The position numbers were made by a program, and so were the translations under genes. A DNA stretch of 64,000 nt from Paraburkholderia lycopersici. Lineage in GTDB: Bacteria > Pseudomonadota > Gammaproteobacteria > Burkholderiales > Burkholderiaceae. Under the pieces are notes generated by a model, which saw only the letters and a program-made list of their open reading frames with translations, ran no database searches and was not told where the DNA came from. Each line of letters starts with the position of its first letter. The first letter of the stretch is position 1. The stretch is from the NCBI RefSeq assembly GCF_900096975.1, contig NZ_FMYQ01000032.1, positions 1 through 64,000 of the forward strand, in the 5' to 3' direction. Shown in pieces: positions 37,798-47,331 of the stretch.

Positions 37798-39237
37798 ATG
37801 ACATCCGCGATAGCTGATCCTCAAACCTTATTCGACAAGTTGTGGAGTCGGCACGTAGTTGCCGAATTAGAGGGAGGGCCGGCGCTTCTATATATTGACC
37901 GTCATCTGGTCTATGAAGTCACTAGTCCGCAGGCCTTCGAGACGATTCGTTCGAAACAACGAAAGGTCTGGCGCCCGGATACGGTGCTCGCAGCTGCCGA
38001 CCATAACATCCCCACAATTGCTTCTCAGCGTGTAAATCTTGATGCAATCGAGGACAAGCTCTCGCGCGCGCAAGTGGCGCAACTGGAAAAGAACTGCGAC
38101 GAATTTGGCCTGACGGTGTTCAGTCTGGGCAGCCCAAAGCAAGGGATTATCCATGTGATCGGACCCGAGCAAGGTGCGACGCTGCCGGGTATGACGGTGG
38201 TGGCAGGAGATTCTCACACGAGCACACACGGCGCCTTCGCAGCCCTTGCTTTTGGCGTTGGTACTTCAGAGGTCGAGCACGTCTTGGCCACGCAGTGCCT
38301 GTCGGTCTCAAGAATGAAGTCGATGCTCGTTCGCATCGATGGCACTCTCAGTCCATGGGTGGGCGCAAAGGACCTGATTCTCTTTCTGATTGGCAAGATC
38401 GGTACAGGCGGCGGCACAGGATATGCGATCGAATTCGCGGGCGAAGCCGTTAGGACAATGTCGATGGAGTCCCGCATGACGCTGTGCAATATGGCAATCG
38501 AAGCCGGAGCGCGCGTTGGGCTTATCGCCGTTGATGACGTCACATTGGATTACGTCCGTGGTCGCCACTTTTCGCCTCATGGCGACGAGTGGGACGCCGC
38601 CGTAGCCTATTGGCGGACGCTGGTCAGCGACGAAGGCGCGCACTTCGACAAAATCGTCGAGGTCCGTGCGAATGACGTGCGTCCGATGGTTACCTGGGGC
38701 ACCTCGCCGGAAATGGTTATTCCTGTGGATGGAACCATTCCAGATCCGGCACTCGAGCCGGACATCAGTCGGCGTTCTGATATGGAGCGCGCGCTTCGTT
38801 ACATGGGACTGGAACCGGGGATTTCGGCGCTTAATATCGCCATCGACAAAGTTTTCATTGGCTCATGCACCAACGGCCGGATTGAAGACCTGCGAGTGGC
38901 GGCGGACGTTGTTAGGGGACGGCGTGTTGCACCCGGCGTCCGACTTGCAATCGTAGTACCGGGTTCGGGTCCCGTGAAGGCGCAAGCCGAGGCAGAGGGC
39001 CTCGACATCGTTTTTCGCGATGCAGGCTTCGAGTGGCGGGAGCCTGGCTGCTCCATGTGCTTGGGGATGAATGGTGACCGGCTGGAACCTGGGGAGCGGT
39101 GTGCTTCGACTTCGAACCGGAACTTCGAAGGACGTCAAGGCCAGGATGGCCGCACTCATCTTGTCAGCCCCGCAATGGCGGCCGCGGCCGCGATCGCGGG
39201 CCACTTCGTGGACGTCTCGAAGGGGAGAGAGGTATGA
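37798..39237 (+). CDS. LeuC-type hydro-lyase large subunit (isopropylmalate/citraconate/maleate family)
   Basis: 479 residues, aconitase superfamily. The 4Fe-4S ligands are Cys357 (GSCTNGR), Cys418 and Cys421 (CSMC), with the same spacing as LeuC. HNIPT and GDSHTSTHGA active-site motifs are present. Family members interconvert 3- and 2-isopropylmalate, or hydrate citraconate or maleate to (R)-citramalate or (R)-malate. leuA and leuB are absent here, and CoA-transferase and lyase genes follow, so a catabolic hydratase is favoured over leucine synthesis. Good TTGGAG site before ATG 37798; overlaps leuD by ATGA. Confidence 0.88.
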   Translation: MTSAIADPQTLFDKLWSRHVVAELEGGPALLYIDRHLVYEVTSPQAFETIRSKQRKVWRPDTVLAAADHNIPTIASQRVNLDAIEDKLSRAQVAQLEKNCDEFGLTVFSLGSPKQGIIHVIGPEQGATLPGMTVVAGDSHTSTHGAFAALAFGVGTSEVEHVLATQCLSVSRMKSMLVRIDGTLSPWVGAKDLILFLIGKIGTGGGTGYAIEFAGEAVRTMSMESRMTLCNMAIEAGARVGLIAVDDVTLDYVRGRHFSPHGDEWDAAVAYWRTLVSDEGAHFDKIVEVRANDVRPMVTWGTSPEMVIPVDGTIPDPALEPDISRRSDMERALRYMGLEPGISALNIAIDKVFIGSCTNGRIEDLRVAADVVRGRRVAPGVRLAIVVPGSGPVKAQAEAEGLDIVFRDAGFEWREPGCSMCLGMNGDRLEPGERCASTSNRNFEGRQGQDGRTHLVSPAMAAAAAIAGHFVDVSKGREV

Positions 39238-39902
39238 ATCCATTCACGACACTGAAATCTCTGGTCGTGCCAATCGATAGAGCGAACATCGATACCGATG
39301 CGATCATTCCGAAGCAATTCATGAAATCGATCGCACGGACTGGTTTCGGTGTAAACCTGTTCGATGAATGGCGTTATCTCGACCACGGTGAGCCAGGACA
39401 AGACGTTGCAAGCCGGAGGCTCAATCCTGAATTTACGCTCAATCAGGCTCGATTTGCCGGCGCGCAGATTTTATTAGCCCGAGATAACTTTGGCTGCGGG
39501 TCGAGCCGGGAACATGCCGCTTGGGCGTTATATGACTATGGAATCAGGGCTTTGATCGCACCAAGCTTTGCTGATATTTTTTATGGCAACTGCTTTAAAA
39601 ACGGGATGTTACCAATCACTCTTGATCAAACGACCATCAGGAGCTTATTTGACCTCGTAGAACGGCCGGATGGCCTTCAGATAGCGATCGATTTAAGAAG
39701 TCAGACTCTTGAAGTTCCGGATTTGGGGTGTCTGCGGTTCGAGGTCGACCCAGAAAGAAAGCGTAGGTTGCTGGCAGGCCTGGATGACGTCGCGCTAACG
39801 TTGCGCCTTGGGGACCGCATACGAGCTTACGAAGCGGATCGGCGGCTTAAGGAGCCATGGTTGTTTCCTCAGTTCGACAATTCGCCGGAAGGTCACGCCT
39901 GA
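39234..39902 (+). CDS. LeuD-type hydro-lyase small subunit
   Basis: 222 residues. Swivel domain partner of the LeuC-like protein: PIDRANIDTDAIIPKQFMK, GVNLFDEWRYLD, NFGCGSSREHA and SFADIFYGNCFKNG. Length and motifs are those of a complete LeuD. Translationally coupled to the large subunit. The substrate is inferred from the operon, not from residues in this protein. Confidence 0.88.
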   Translation: MNPFTTLKSLVVPIDRANIDTDAIIPKQFMKSIARTGFGVNLFDEWRYLDHGEPGQDVASRRLNPEFTLNQARFAGAQILLARDNFGCGSSREHAAWALYDYGIRALIAPSFADIFYGNCFKNGMLPITLDQTTIRSLFDLVERPDGLQIAIDLRSQTLEVPDLGCLRFEVDPERKRRLLAGLDDVALTLRLGDRIRAYEADRRLKEPWLFPQFDNSPEGHA

Positions 39903-39946
39903 CGCGATCCTGCTGCTTTGATAGAAAATCTTGGAGGATTTAACGC

Positions 39947-41164
39947 ATGAATGCCCGATACGAAACCACGACGTCGCCTAGTGCACTGGCCGGTGTGAAG
40001 ATCGTCGAAATGGGGCAATTGATCGCTGGCCCGTTCGCTGGCAAAACGTTGGGTGAGTTCGGCGCCGAGGTAATCAAAATAGAAGCGCCGGGGAAAGGCG
40101 ACCCGCTTCGGAATTGGCGGTTGATCAAGAACGGGACTTCGGTGTGGTGGCAGGTGCAGTCGCGTAACAAACGCTCTATTGCATTGGACCTGCGTAGCTC
40201 GGAAGGGCAGAACATCGCGAAGCAACTCATCGCTGGTGCAGACGTGTTGATCGAAAATTTTCGTCCCGGCACGTTGGAAGGATGGGGCATGGGATACGAG
40301 GAGCTAGCGAAGCTCAACCCGAGACTCATCATGCTCCGAATCTCGGGATACGGGCAAACGGGGCCGTACAAAGATCTCCCTGGCTTTGGATCAATAGGCG
40401 AGGCATTGGGCGGTTTGCGTCACCTTACCGGCGAGCCCGGGCGAGTCCCGGTGCGTTGTGGCATTTCAATCGGAGATACGCTGGCGGCGCTTCACGGGGT
40501 GATCGGCGTATTGGCAGCCCTATATTATCGAGACGCCAACGGCGGTATGGGTCAAGTCATTGATGTGGCGCTTCATGAGGCTGTGTTTAATGTGATGGAA
40601 AGCCTCATCCCCGAGTACAGCGCATTTGGCGTCGTCCGCGAGGCAGCCGGAAGCGCGTTGCCCGGGATCGCACCGTCCAATGCCTACCGTTGCTCGGATG
40701 GTTATGTCCTGATCGCGGGCAATGGAGACAGCATTTTCAGGCGATTGATGATCGCAATCGACCGGCAGGATCTCGCCTCGGATCCGACACTGGCTTACAA
40801 CGCGGGCCGGGTCGCTCGTGTTGAAGAGCTTGATGCGGCGATCGAGCGATGGAGTTTTATCCGAACGGTGGAGGAAGTCTTGCATGTGCTGAATGAAGCG
40901 GATGTCCCCGCTGGAAAAATTTATACCGCCAGAGACATTCATGAAGATCCGCATTTCCGCGAACGCGACATGATTCTTGAGCAGGCTACCCGAGATGGCT
41001 ACGTCGTCGACGTCCCGGGCATCGTTCCGAAGCTACTCGGTACGCCTGGCACCATTAGATCGTCGGCACCGGGTCTGGGCGACGACACAAACGCCATTCT
41101 GGGGGAACTTGGTGTGAGCCAAACCGAAGTGGATGTGTTGCGTCGCAAGGGGGTCGTCGCATGA
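39947..41164 (+). CDS. CaiB/BaiF (class III) CoA-transferase
   Basis: 405 residues. Family features: LAGVKIVEMGQLIAGPFAGKTLGEFGAEVIKIE, NKRSIALDLR, ENFRPG, GYGQTGPYKDLPGFGSIGEALGGLRHLTG and GISIGDTLAALHG. Such enzymes move CoA between dicarboxylates, for example succinyl-CoA to citramalate. GGAGG precedes ATG 39947; the stop overlaps the next start (ATGA). Expected role: activate the product of the LeuCD-like hydratase to its CoA ester. Confidence 0.87.
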   Translation: MNARYETTTSPSALAGVKIVEMGQLIAGPFAGKTLGEFGAEVIKIEAPGKGDPLRNWRLIKNGTSVWWQVQSRNKRSIALDLRSSEGQNIAKQLIAGADVLIENFRPGTLEGWGMGYEELAKLNPRLIMLRISGYGQTGPYKDLPGFGSIGEALGGLRHLTGEPGRVPVRCGISIGDTLAALHGVIGVLAALYYRDANGGMGQVIDVALHEAVFNVMESLIPEYSAFGVVREAAGSALPGIAPSNAYRCSDGYVLIAGNGDSIFRRLMIAIDRQDLASDPTLAYNAGRVARVEELDAAIERWSFIRTVEEVLHVLNEADVPAGKIYTARDIHEDPHFRERDMILEQATRDGYVVDVPGIVPKLLGTPGTIRSSAPGLGDDTNAILGELGVSQTEVDVLRRKGVVA

Positions 41165-42144
41165 AGCCGTGGAGCGGTGATGGTCGCCCAATTTTTATCA
41201 ATGAGGTCGGGCCGAGAGACGGGTTCCAGGTAGAGTCCGCGTTCGTGCCGACAGACGAAAAAGTTGGCTTGATTAACGCTCTTTCGGAAGCTGGCCTGAG
41301 CAAGATCGAAGTCACGGCGTTCGTCTCACCCAAGGCGATCCCTGCGCTGCGTGATGCTGAGGTCGTACTGAACGAGATCCAGCGCAATCCTGACGTTGTT
41401 TATACAGCTCTCGTTCCAAATGTACGTGGTGCAGAACGTGCGATCGAATCGCGAGCAGACGAACTCAACTTGGTGATGTCCGCAAGCGATAGTCACAATC
41501 TGTCGAATCTACGCATGACCAGAGAACAGTCGTTCAGCGGACTAATGCAGGTTGCGGGGGTGGCTGATGCATCGGAAGTCAGGGTTAATATCTCTTTGTC
41601 GTGCGCGTTTGGATGTCCGATGGAAGGGGATGTCCCCGAAGACACTGTGTTTCATTGGTGCGAGCGCTTCATCGAGGAAGCCGGTGCCAACGGCGTAACG
41701 CTTTGCGATACCACCGGCATGGCTTATCCAAGTCAAGTCGCAAGAATGACGGAAGCGTTCATTGCACGCTGGCCGAAGACCGAATTGACGCTGCATTTCC
41801 ATAATACTCGCGGAATGGGTCTTGCGAACATAATCGCAGCAATCGACTCCGGGGTAACGAGATTCGACGCGTCGTTTGGCGGCCTGGGGGGATGTCCATA
41901 TGCGCCGGGCGCCAGCGGGAATGTCTGTACCGAGGAGGTCGTGCATGCGCTTGAGCTTATGGGCTACCGTACGAGCATCAACCTTGATGCACTTATGGGC
42001 GTATCCCGGCGCCTTCCTTCGCTCGTCGGACACGATCTCCCAAGCCAGCTCCTAAAGGCTGGGAAGCGACTGGACCTGCACGCACCGCCACCGGATTTCG
42101 CCGAAATTCGGGAGCGGGCCCTCGCCCGCAATATGCCGTCGTAA
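41161..42144 (+). CDS. HMG-CoA lyase family enzyme (DRE-TIM acyl-CoA lyase)
   Basis: 327 residues. N-terminal INEVGPRDGFQ (DRE-TIM metal/catalytic motif), TAFVSPKAIPALRDA, LCDTTGMA, LHFHNTRGMG and the HMG-CoA lyase signature region GLGGCPYAPGASGN with its catalytic Cys. It should cleave a 3-hydroxy-3-methyl acyl-CoA: HMG-CoA to acetoacetate + acetyl-CoA, or citramalyl-CoA to pyruvate + acetyl-CoA. Coupled to the CoA-transferase, so it is the last step of the operon. Confidence 0.88.
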   Translation: MKPWSGDGRPIFINEVGPRDGFQVESAFVPTDEKVGLINALSEAGLSKIEVTAFVSPKAIPALRDAEVVLNEIQRNPDVVYTALVPNVRGAERAIESRADELNLVMSASDSHNLSNLRMTREQSFSGLMQVAGVADASEVRVNISLSCAFGCPMEGDVPEDTVFHWCERFIEEAGANGVTLCDTTGMAYPSQVARMTEAFIARWPKTELTLHFHNTRGMGLANIIAAIDSGVTRFDASFGGLGGCPYAPGASGNVCTEEVVHALELMGYRTSINLDALMGVSRRLPSLVGHDLPSQLLKAGKRLDLHAPPPDFAEIRERALARNMPS

Positions 42145-42412
42145 TCGCGGACCGGCGCGCGCTGCCGGACTCAGCGGAGCGCCGGGTTAGCCCGTCTGGC
42201 GTCTGGCTGTCTCGGTCACGTTACCTCGACGGGTCGGCAGTGTAACCGGGATACACCGCATACGTCGATGCGACACGTTTCAAGACGGCTGAGCTAATAA
42301 TCCGAAGCAATTTTGATCAGATCGACTGTCCGAAGAATCTGGGAACGTTTGCCGAAGATGTCCAAGTTTGCTAATTGGCGCGCTACGAGTATGGCTGCAA
42401 AGGACTAGTGTT

Positions 42413-43381
42413 ATGGACATTCTGCATGCGATGCGGATTTTCTCTGAGGTGGCCAGTGCAGGCAGCTTTACGCGGGCCGCCGACACTTTGTCCTCCAGTA
42501 TGGCATCGGTTTCTAGGGCTATTACTAGTCTTGAGGACAGACTTCATACGAGGCTACTGCAACGGTCTACCCGGAGAGTGTCATTAACTGAAGCCGGCGA
42601 ACGGTATCTGATCCGTTGTCGTGAAGTGCTCCGACTTATAGAGGATGCCGAGGCGGAAGCTGCGCATGCGCACATTGTTCCATTTGGTACGATGCGACTG
42701 CATGCGACTCCAGGACTTGGTCAGCACTATCTGAGCCGGATGATTCCGGGCTACGTTGCCAACTATCCCGAGGTGTCCTTCGATATGTCGATTTCTCCCC
42801 GCGTGCCCGACATCATCGAAGAGAGCCTCGATATATCATTTGTTGCATCATTCGGACTTGAGGATAGCCAGTTTTTGTCCAGACGGCTGGGCAGTACCAA
42901 AATGGTTTTATGCGCCTCCCTGAGCTACTTGCAGACGCACGGAACCCCGTCCTGCCTTGATGAACTTTCCAATCATAAGTGCCTCGAATTGGCGGGAACA
43001 ACGTCGCACCGCCGAGTATGGACGCTGGACAATGGCGGTAAAGAGGTAAATGTTGATCTGAAGCACATCCCGCTGCGGGTAGACTCAGTCGACGCGATGG
43101 CGGTGGCGATCCGAGAAGGGATGGGAGTCGGTCCGCTTCATGCGGGTGTGGCCATTTCTCATCTGGGGGAGGGCGCTATCAGGCTAGTATTGCCTGACTA
43201 CCGGCTTAAAGGCTTGGACATATTTGCGATTTATTCTTCGCGCCGTTTCCTGGACGCAAAAGTCAGAACGTTTATCGATTTCCTGCGTGACCGTATTCCG
43301 GCGGCCTTGGATGAGGAAGACCAGGCTGTCTTTCGTTTTGCAAGTGACCAACCGCTCCACTTGACTGGACCGACTCGCTGA
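42413..43381 (+). CDS. LysR-family transcriptional regulator (distinct type)
   Basis: 322 residues. HTH (GSFTRAADTLSSSMASVSRAITSLEDRL) and substrate-binding domain in the style of the AaeR/PecT group (RLLQRSTRRVSLTEAGERY; DEL..H.CL...G). Differs from the two paralogous LysR genes on either side. It starts 268 bp after the lyase gene. It could control the efflux operon or the catabolic genes; nothing in the sequence decides this. Confidence 0.87.
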   Translation: MDILHAMRIFSEVASAGSFTRAADTLSSSMASVSRAITSLEDRLHTRLLQRSTRRVSLTEAGERYLIRCREVLRLIEDAEAEAAHAHIVPFGTMRLHATPGLGQHYLSRMIPGYVANYPEVSFDMSISPRVPDIIEESLDISFVASFGLEDSQFLSRRLGSTKMVLCASLSYLQTHGTPSCLDELSNHKCLELAGTTSHRRVWTLDNGGKEVNVDLKHIPLRVDSVDAMAVAIREGMGVGPLHAGVAISHLGEGAIRLVLPDYRLKGLDIFAIYSSRRFLDAKVRTFIDFLRDRIPAALDEEDQAVFRFASDQPLHLTGPTR

Positions 43382-43437
43382 GGTGACATAGAAGAAATAA
43401 CACTTCCCAGCAAACATCAGTCCGCAGACGAGACATA

Positions 43438-44364
43438 GTGAAATACCATAAATTTGATCCGATGTCGTTACGGCTATTCATCGCTGCGGCCGAACTGGGC
43501 AGCTTCAAGTCGGCGGCAGATGCGGTTCACATCGTGCCTTCCGCTGCCAGCCGTAGACTTTCTGAAATGGAAGCCGAAATCGGCGCGCGTTTGTTTCACC
43601 GTCACGCAAACGGCGTGAGCCTGACCGAAGCCGGGGTCCTTCTGCAGCGATACGCGAGCATAATATTGACGAGCTATGACAAGCTTTATCTTGAGTGCTC
43701 GGAAATCTCAGCGGGTATCAAGGGCTTGATTCGCATTTGGGCGTCAAGTTCTTCTTTGTCAGAACGGTTCGCGGGGGTATTAAGCTCCTTTCTTGAAACG
43801 AATCAGGACATAAAAATAGAACTGGAAGAGCGAACTGATGGCGAGATAGTGGAAGCGATTCGGGACAATCGAACGGACGTTGGCGTGTTTTCCTCTCATC
43901 AAAGGGTAACTGGGCTGCAGACGTTTCCGTTTTCCAGTGACCGGATTGTTGCCGTCCTGCCAAACTCGCATCCGCTCGCCGGCGCAGAAAGGTTGAGTTT
44001 TGAAGCCATATCCCAGTACGACATCATTGGATGGAACGACGGTATAGCCTTGGGACGCGTAATGACGGATTATGGGTCGGCGGTTGGCGCGCCGTTGCGA
44101 ATAAGGCTTAAGGTCAAGTCGTTCGGCGCCATGTGCAACCTGATCAAAGCCAACTTGGGGATCGGGCTCGCTCCTCATCCGCAGGTGGATGCTGAGGTCA
44201 AGAGGCATGGCCTTACGATCACCCCGATTTTGACGGAATGGGCCAGCCGAAATGTGCTTTTCGGATACCGAGACGCCGAGGCGCTGGGAACGGCCGGGCG
44301 GCTATTGATTGACTATGTGCAACGCGTCGTACCGCAGCCGCTGCAAAGTAATACTGTGCTGTAA
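43438..44364 (+). CDS. LysR-family transcriptional regulator (paralogue 2)
   Basis: 308 residues with GTG start; ATG at 43462 is an alternative. HTH (GSFKSAADAVHIVPSAASRRLSEMEAEIG) and effector domain (GLIRIWASSSSLSERFAG, IELEERTDGEIVEAIRDNRTDVGV) closely mirror the regulator at 36697. The pair probably arose by duplication and may each serve one of the flanking gene groups. Confidence 0.86.
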   Translation: MKYHKFDPMSLRLFIAAAELGSFKSAADAVHIVPSAASRRLSEMEAEIGARLFHRHANGVSLTEAGVLLQRYASIILTSYDKLYLECSEISAGIKGLIRIWASSSSLSERFAGVLSSFLETNQDIKIELEERTDGEIVEAIRDNRTDVGVFSSHQRVTGLQTFPFSSDRIVAVLPNSHPLAGAERLSFEAISQYDIIGWNDGIALGRVMTDYGSAVGAPLRIRLKVKSFGAMCNLIKANLGIGLAPHPQVDAEVKRHGLTITPILTEWASRNVLFGYRDAEALGTAGRLLIDYVQRVVPQPLQSNTVL

Positions 44365-45015
44365 ACCGCCGGAGTTGGGGCGGGGCAGGACGATCGGCGA
44401 GTAGTTAGGGCTGAGCGACATTCGACTGAACTTGATCGGTCGAGTTCCTTTACACAGGCCGGCTCAGGCCGCACGTGTTTCGACAGCGGCACCCGCTTGC
44501 TGCAGCTGTGCCCGACCGCGCTTCAGCAACGCGGAGTCGGGGACGTCGACCATGTGCAACGGTCCCGTACTCAATTTGGCCGCATCCGCATCCGCATCCG
44601 CATTCGCATCCGCATCCGCTTCCGAGCGCAGTGCGCCGACGCTTCACCGCTTTCTGAAAGAGTCAGTTCAGTGGCCGCTGGTTTATCAGGGGAAAGCGCT
44701 GACCTATAGTGTGTTCACTGAAGTGAGCCGCGATGGTATGTGCCGACAGTGACGTTGCAGAGCTGGTGTTATGTCGCGTGAACGGAATGTCGATTGATTT
44801 ACTGGCACAAAAAGTAGCGGGTTCACGGAAGAGGTATGGTCCGGCTCCCCGGATTCCGCTTGCCTATTCTGATGGCGGCTCAGAACGCAACGCTGCCATT
44901 AGGATATAGCCAAACGAAGACCTTCAGGATTCGGGATGTGTAGGGAAGCTCTACGTGTACTCTAAAGCTGGATCGAAGTGGTTCATACGATAGTAATACA
45001 TAGGAGTACGACTCA
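44365..45015. other. Gene-poor region with a hexamer repeat
   Basis: 651 bp without a convincing gene. Short frames here owe their length to the CGCATC hexamer array (listed separately). The last 100 bp should contain the promoter for the DUF4148-like gene at 45016. Confidence 0.45.
44581..44622. repeat. CGCATC hexamer tandem repeat (7 units)
   Basis: Seven consecutive CGCATC-type units, five exact and two with one change. A simple sequence repeat likely to vary in copy number; no coding role seen. Confidence 0.8.
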
Positions 45016-45330
45016 ATGAAGAAGATATTGATGCGTTTTACCTGCGGCGCACTGGTGATCGCGAGTACATCGGCTTTCGCCGGATCGCGTCTTACGGCTC
45101 AGCAGTGTAACGACTATCCGTTTGTGAGGACCGGAGGCGCTGTCACGCATACGCAACTCGAGAACGAGCTTGCTGAACTCGAATCGGTCGGCTATGACCC
45201 CACCGATACCGAGCACCCGGATTACCCCAGCGACATCGAACGCGCCCAAACGCGGCTGCTGACGAAGTACCGAGCAGATTGTGGTTCTCAATCACCGACG
45301 GCAATCACCGGCGCAATATCGACGAACTGA
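45016..45330 (+). CDS. DUF4148-like exported small protein
   Basis: 104 residues. Signal peptide (MKKILMRFTCGALVIASTSAFAG), then LTAQQCNDYPFVRTGGAVTHTQLENELAELESVGYDPTDTEHPDYP, the pattern of DUF4148 proteins, which are numerous in Burkholderia. GGAG upstream of ATG 45016. Function unknown in the family. A second, similar gene follows. Confidence 0.78.
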   Translation: MKKILMRFTCGALVIASTSAFAGSRLTAQQCNDYPFVRTGGAVTHTQLENELAELESVGYDPTDTEHPDYPSDIERAQTRLLTKYRADCGSQSPTAITGAISTN

Positions 45331-45463
45331 TTTCGCCTGCATCGTCGCTGCCACGTTCATGGCTATGACGCATGCTAAGTCTTTCGGTACGACGTTTATC
45401 CGATGAGGCCGACGACACAACGGCTTCATACGGTTCACAACCCAAGTTAATCAGGACCGTAAA

Positions 45464-45820
45464 ATGAAAATCCGTAACGCACTCTTCGCCATCGCTGTTG
45501 GATTCTCATCCGTTGCTGTCGCAACGACTGCGTCGGCGCAGGTAAAGACCCGCGACGAAGTCCGTCTTGAGCTGATCGACGCGGAAAACAACGGCAGCCG
45601 CCTCGTCGCGGATGCATCGTATCCGGACGTGAGCCGCGTTTATCAGCAGCAGGTCGCGCAACGTCGCGCGCTTCATGATTCGGGCACCGGCCCGGGTTCG
45701 GGCTATTCGGGCAGCAGCGAGGCGGGTCAAAAAACAGCGACCGTTGCGCCCGCCTCGAATTCGACGAAAGACGGCTGCGTTGGTCCGGCAGGATTCTGCA
45801 CGCCCTATTTCGGCAGCTAG
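45464..45820 (+). CDS. DUF4148-like exported small protein (second copy)
   Basis: 118 residues. Signal peptide ending ASAQ, then KTRDEVRLELIDAENNG...DASYPDVSRVYQQQVAQ, a diverged DUF4148 pattern, and a Gly/Ser/Thr-rich tail with two Cys (GCVGPAGFCTPY) that could pair. 133 bp after the first copy. More GC-rich codons than neighbouring cargo genes. Confidence 0.72.
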   Translation: MKIRNALFAIAVGFSSVAVATTASAQVKTRDEVRLELIDAENNGSRLVADASYPDVSRVYQQQVAQRRALHDSGTGPGSGYSGSSEAGQKTATVAPASNSTKDGCVGPAGFCTPYFGS

Positions 45821-46120
45821 GTTTCGTAGTCAATGCCGATGCTGACTTGAACTAGGAGTTCGCGACAGCGGGACCGCCTGCCACCCGATATCAAGGATAT
45901 GTTTTTCAAGAAAAAGCTCACCATTCTCGCGCAGCTGGCCGGCAACTTTTCGAAAAATTCGGACGGGCACGATCCTGGCCTCCGGGCCTTAGAAGTAGCG
46001 GGCGCATTTTCAGCTAGGCCCTTGAAATTTTTAAGATTAGGTGGAGCCAGGGGCGAGGGGATGTGGTTTCCGTGCTATTGCTACGGCGAGACAAATTGAA
46101 CATTGGAGTGTAGGGGAAAA

Positions 46121-47272
46121 ATGAATGATCGTATTCGCCCAACTAGGGCCAACAAATTTCTCCGGGGCGGCTTCGAGAACATACGGCAATTCACCCCGAA
46201 TTGGTTTGCCGTCACGATGGGAACTGGAGTCGTATATCTCGTTCTAGAAGCGTTGTCGGGCGCGTCTCCGATAAAGAGGGAATTGGCCGAGTGGCTCTGG
46301 CGGATTGACATTGGTATGTATGCCGTCTTTTTTATGATGTTTGTCGGTCGGCTCGTGTTGTTCAGCGAAACGATAAAGCCTTTGCTCCATCATCCGATGC
46401 AGTCGATGTTTCTTGGCGCGTTGCCGATGGGCTTTGCGCCGATCGTGAATGGCGTGATCGCGTTTTCCGGACCGCGCTACGGAGACGGCGCATATTCCCT
46501 CGCATTCGGGCTTTGGGGCGTGGACGCCGTGACGTCGCTGGTTGTCGCGATCGGCGTTCCGTATCTCGTGTTTACGAAGCAGGAGCACAGTGCCGACCGA
46601 CTTACGGCCGCCTTGCTGTTGCCCATCGTAGCTCCCGAGGTAGCCGCATCAAGTGCTGCGCTGCTGGCGCCGCATCTAACGCCCGCTCACGCCCAGCTCG
46701 TTGTCGGGGCCGGCTATTTGCTGTGGGCTGTTTCAGTGCCGCTTGCATTTTCAATCTTGACCCTTGTTTTGTTTCGCCTTGTCATCCACAAATTGCCCCA
46801 TCGTGAGGTTGGGGTGACGAGTTGGCTTGCGCTCGGACCAATAGCTACAGGGTCCCTCGGGCTCATTACGCTCGGTGAGGCAGCGGCGAAGGCATTTTCT
46901 GGTACGGCACTGCAATCGGTCGCGATTCTTGCGCGCGCCTTCGGTGTATTGGGTGCACTGCTTCTTTGGGGAAGCGGCCTCTGGTGGCTCGCGTGCGCGG
47001 TATTGTTCATGTGGCGTTATCACCGAGAAGGATTACCCTTCAACCTCGGCTGGTGGGGTCTCACCTTTCCAACGGGGGTTTACACGCTGGCCACGCTCAA
47101 TCTGGCAAGGGCCACCCATTCGAATGCGTTCCTAAATATTGGTGTCGCGCTCCAAGTCATCCTTGATCTACTTTGGGGGGCGGTACTAGGCCGAACGATC
47201 CGCGGTCTCATTTATGAGCGAATGTTCCAAGCGCCTTGCCTCTCCACTGAATTGCAGGTACGCATGAAGTAA
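46121..47272 (+). CDS. TDT family transporter (C4-dicarboxylate/malic acid type)
   Basis: 383 residues with about ten hydrophobic helices. The start FTPNWFAVTMGTGVVYLVLEAL is the hallmark of tellurite-resistance/dicarboxylate (TehA, Mae1, SLAC1) transporters. AGGGG before ATG 46121. Members carry malate, sulfite or other anions. It stands 59 bp upstream of a malate dehydrogenase gene, which supports a dicarboxylate substrate. Confidence 0.85.
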   Translation: MNDRIRPTRANKFLRGGFENIRQFTPNWFAVTMGTGVVYLVLEALSGASPIKRELAEWLWRIDIGMYAVFFMMFVGRLVLFSETIKPLLHHPMQSMFLGALPMGFAPIVNGVIAFSGPRYGDGAYSLAFGLWGVDAVTSLVVAIGVPYLVFTKQEHSADRLTAALLLPIVAPEVAASSAALLAPHLTPAHAQLVVGAGYLLWAVSVPLAFSILTLVLFRLVIHKLPHREVGVTSWLALGPIATGSLGLITLGEAAAKAFSGTALQSVAILARAFGVLGALLLWGSGLWWLACAVLFMWRYHREGLPFNLGWWGLTFPTGVYTLATLNLARATHSNAFLNIGVALQVILDLLWGAVLGRTIRGLIYERMFQAPCLSTELQVRMK

Positions 47273-47331
47273 AAGATTTGGCGTGTCTAGATAGAAAGCC
47301 CTTATCAACGATCCTCTAGCGGGAGAACATC

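Noticed and set aside
37798..39902. Housekeeping leucine biosynthesis leuCD
   Set aside because: leuA and leuB are absent, the genes lie on a mobile element and are linked to CoA-transferase and lyase genes; kept as a possible activity but not as the main call.
44581..44622. CRISPR array
   Set aside because: The units are contiguous 6-bp repeats with no spacers; no other repeat-spacer pattern was seen in the window.
44432..44752. 106-codon frame across the hexamer repeats
   Set aside because: The Ala/Ser run comes only from the CGCATC repeat; no start signal or homology recognised.
45899..46099. 66-codon frame MFFKKKLTILAQ... before the TDT gene
   Set aside because: No ribosome site, odd Gly/Phe-rich composition in the second half and no recognisable motif; likely part of the leader region.
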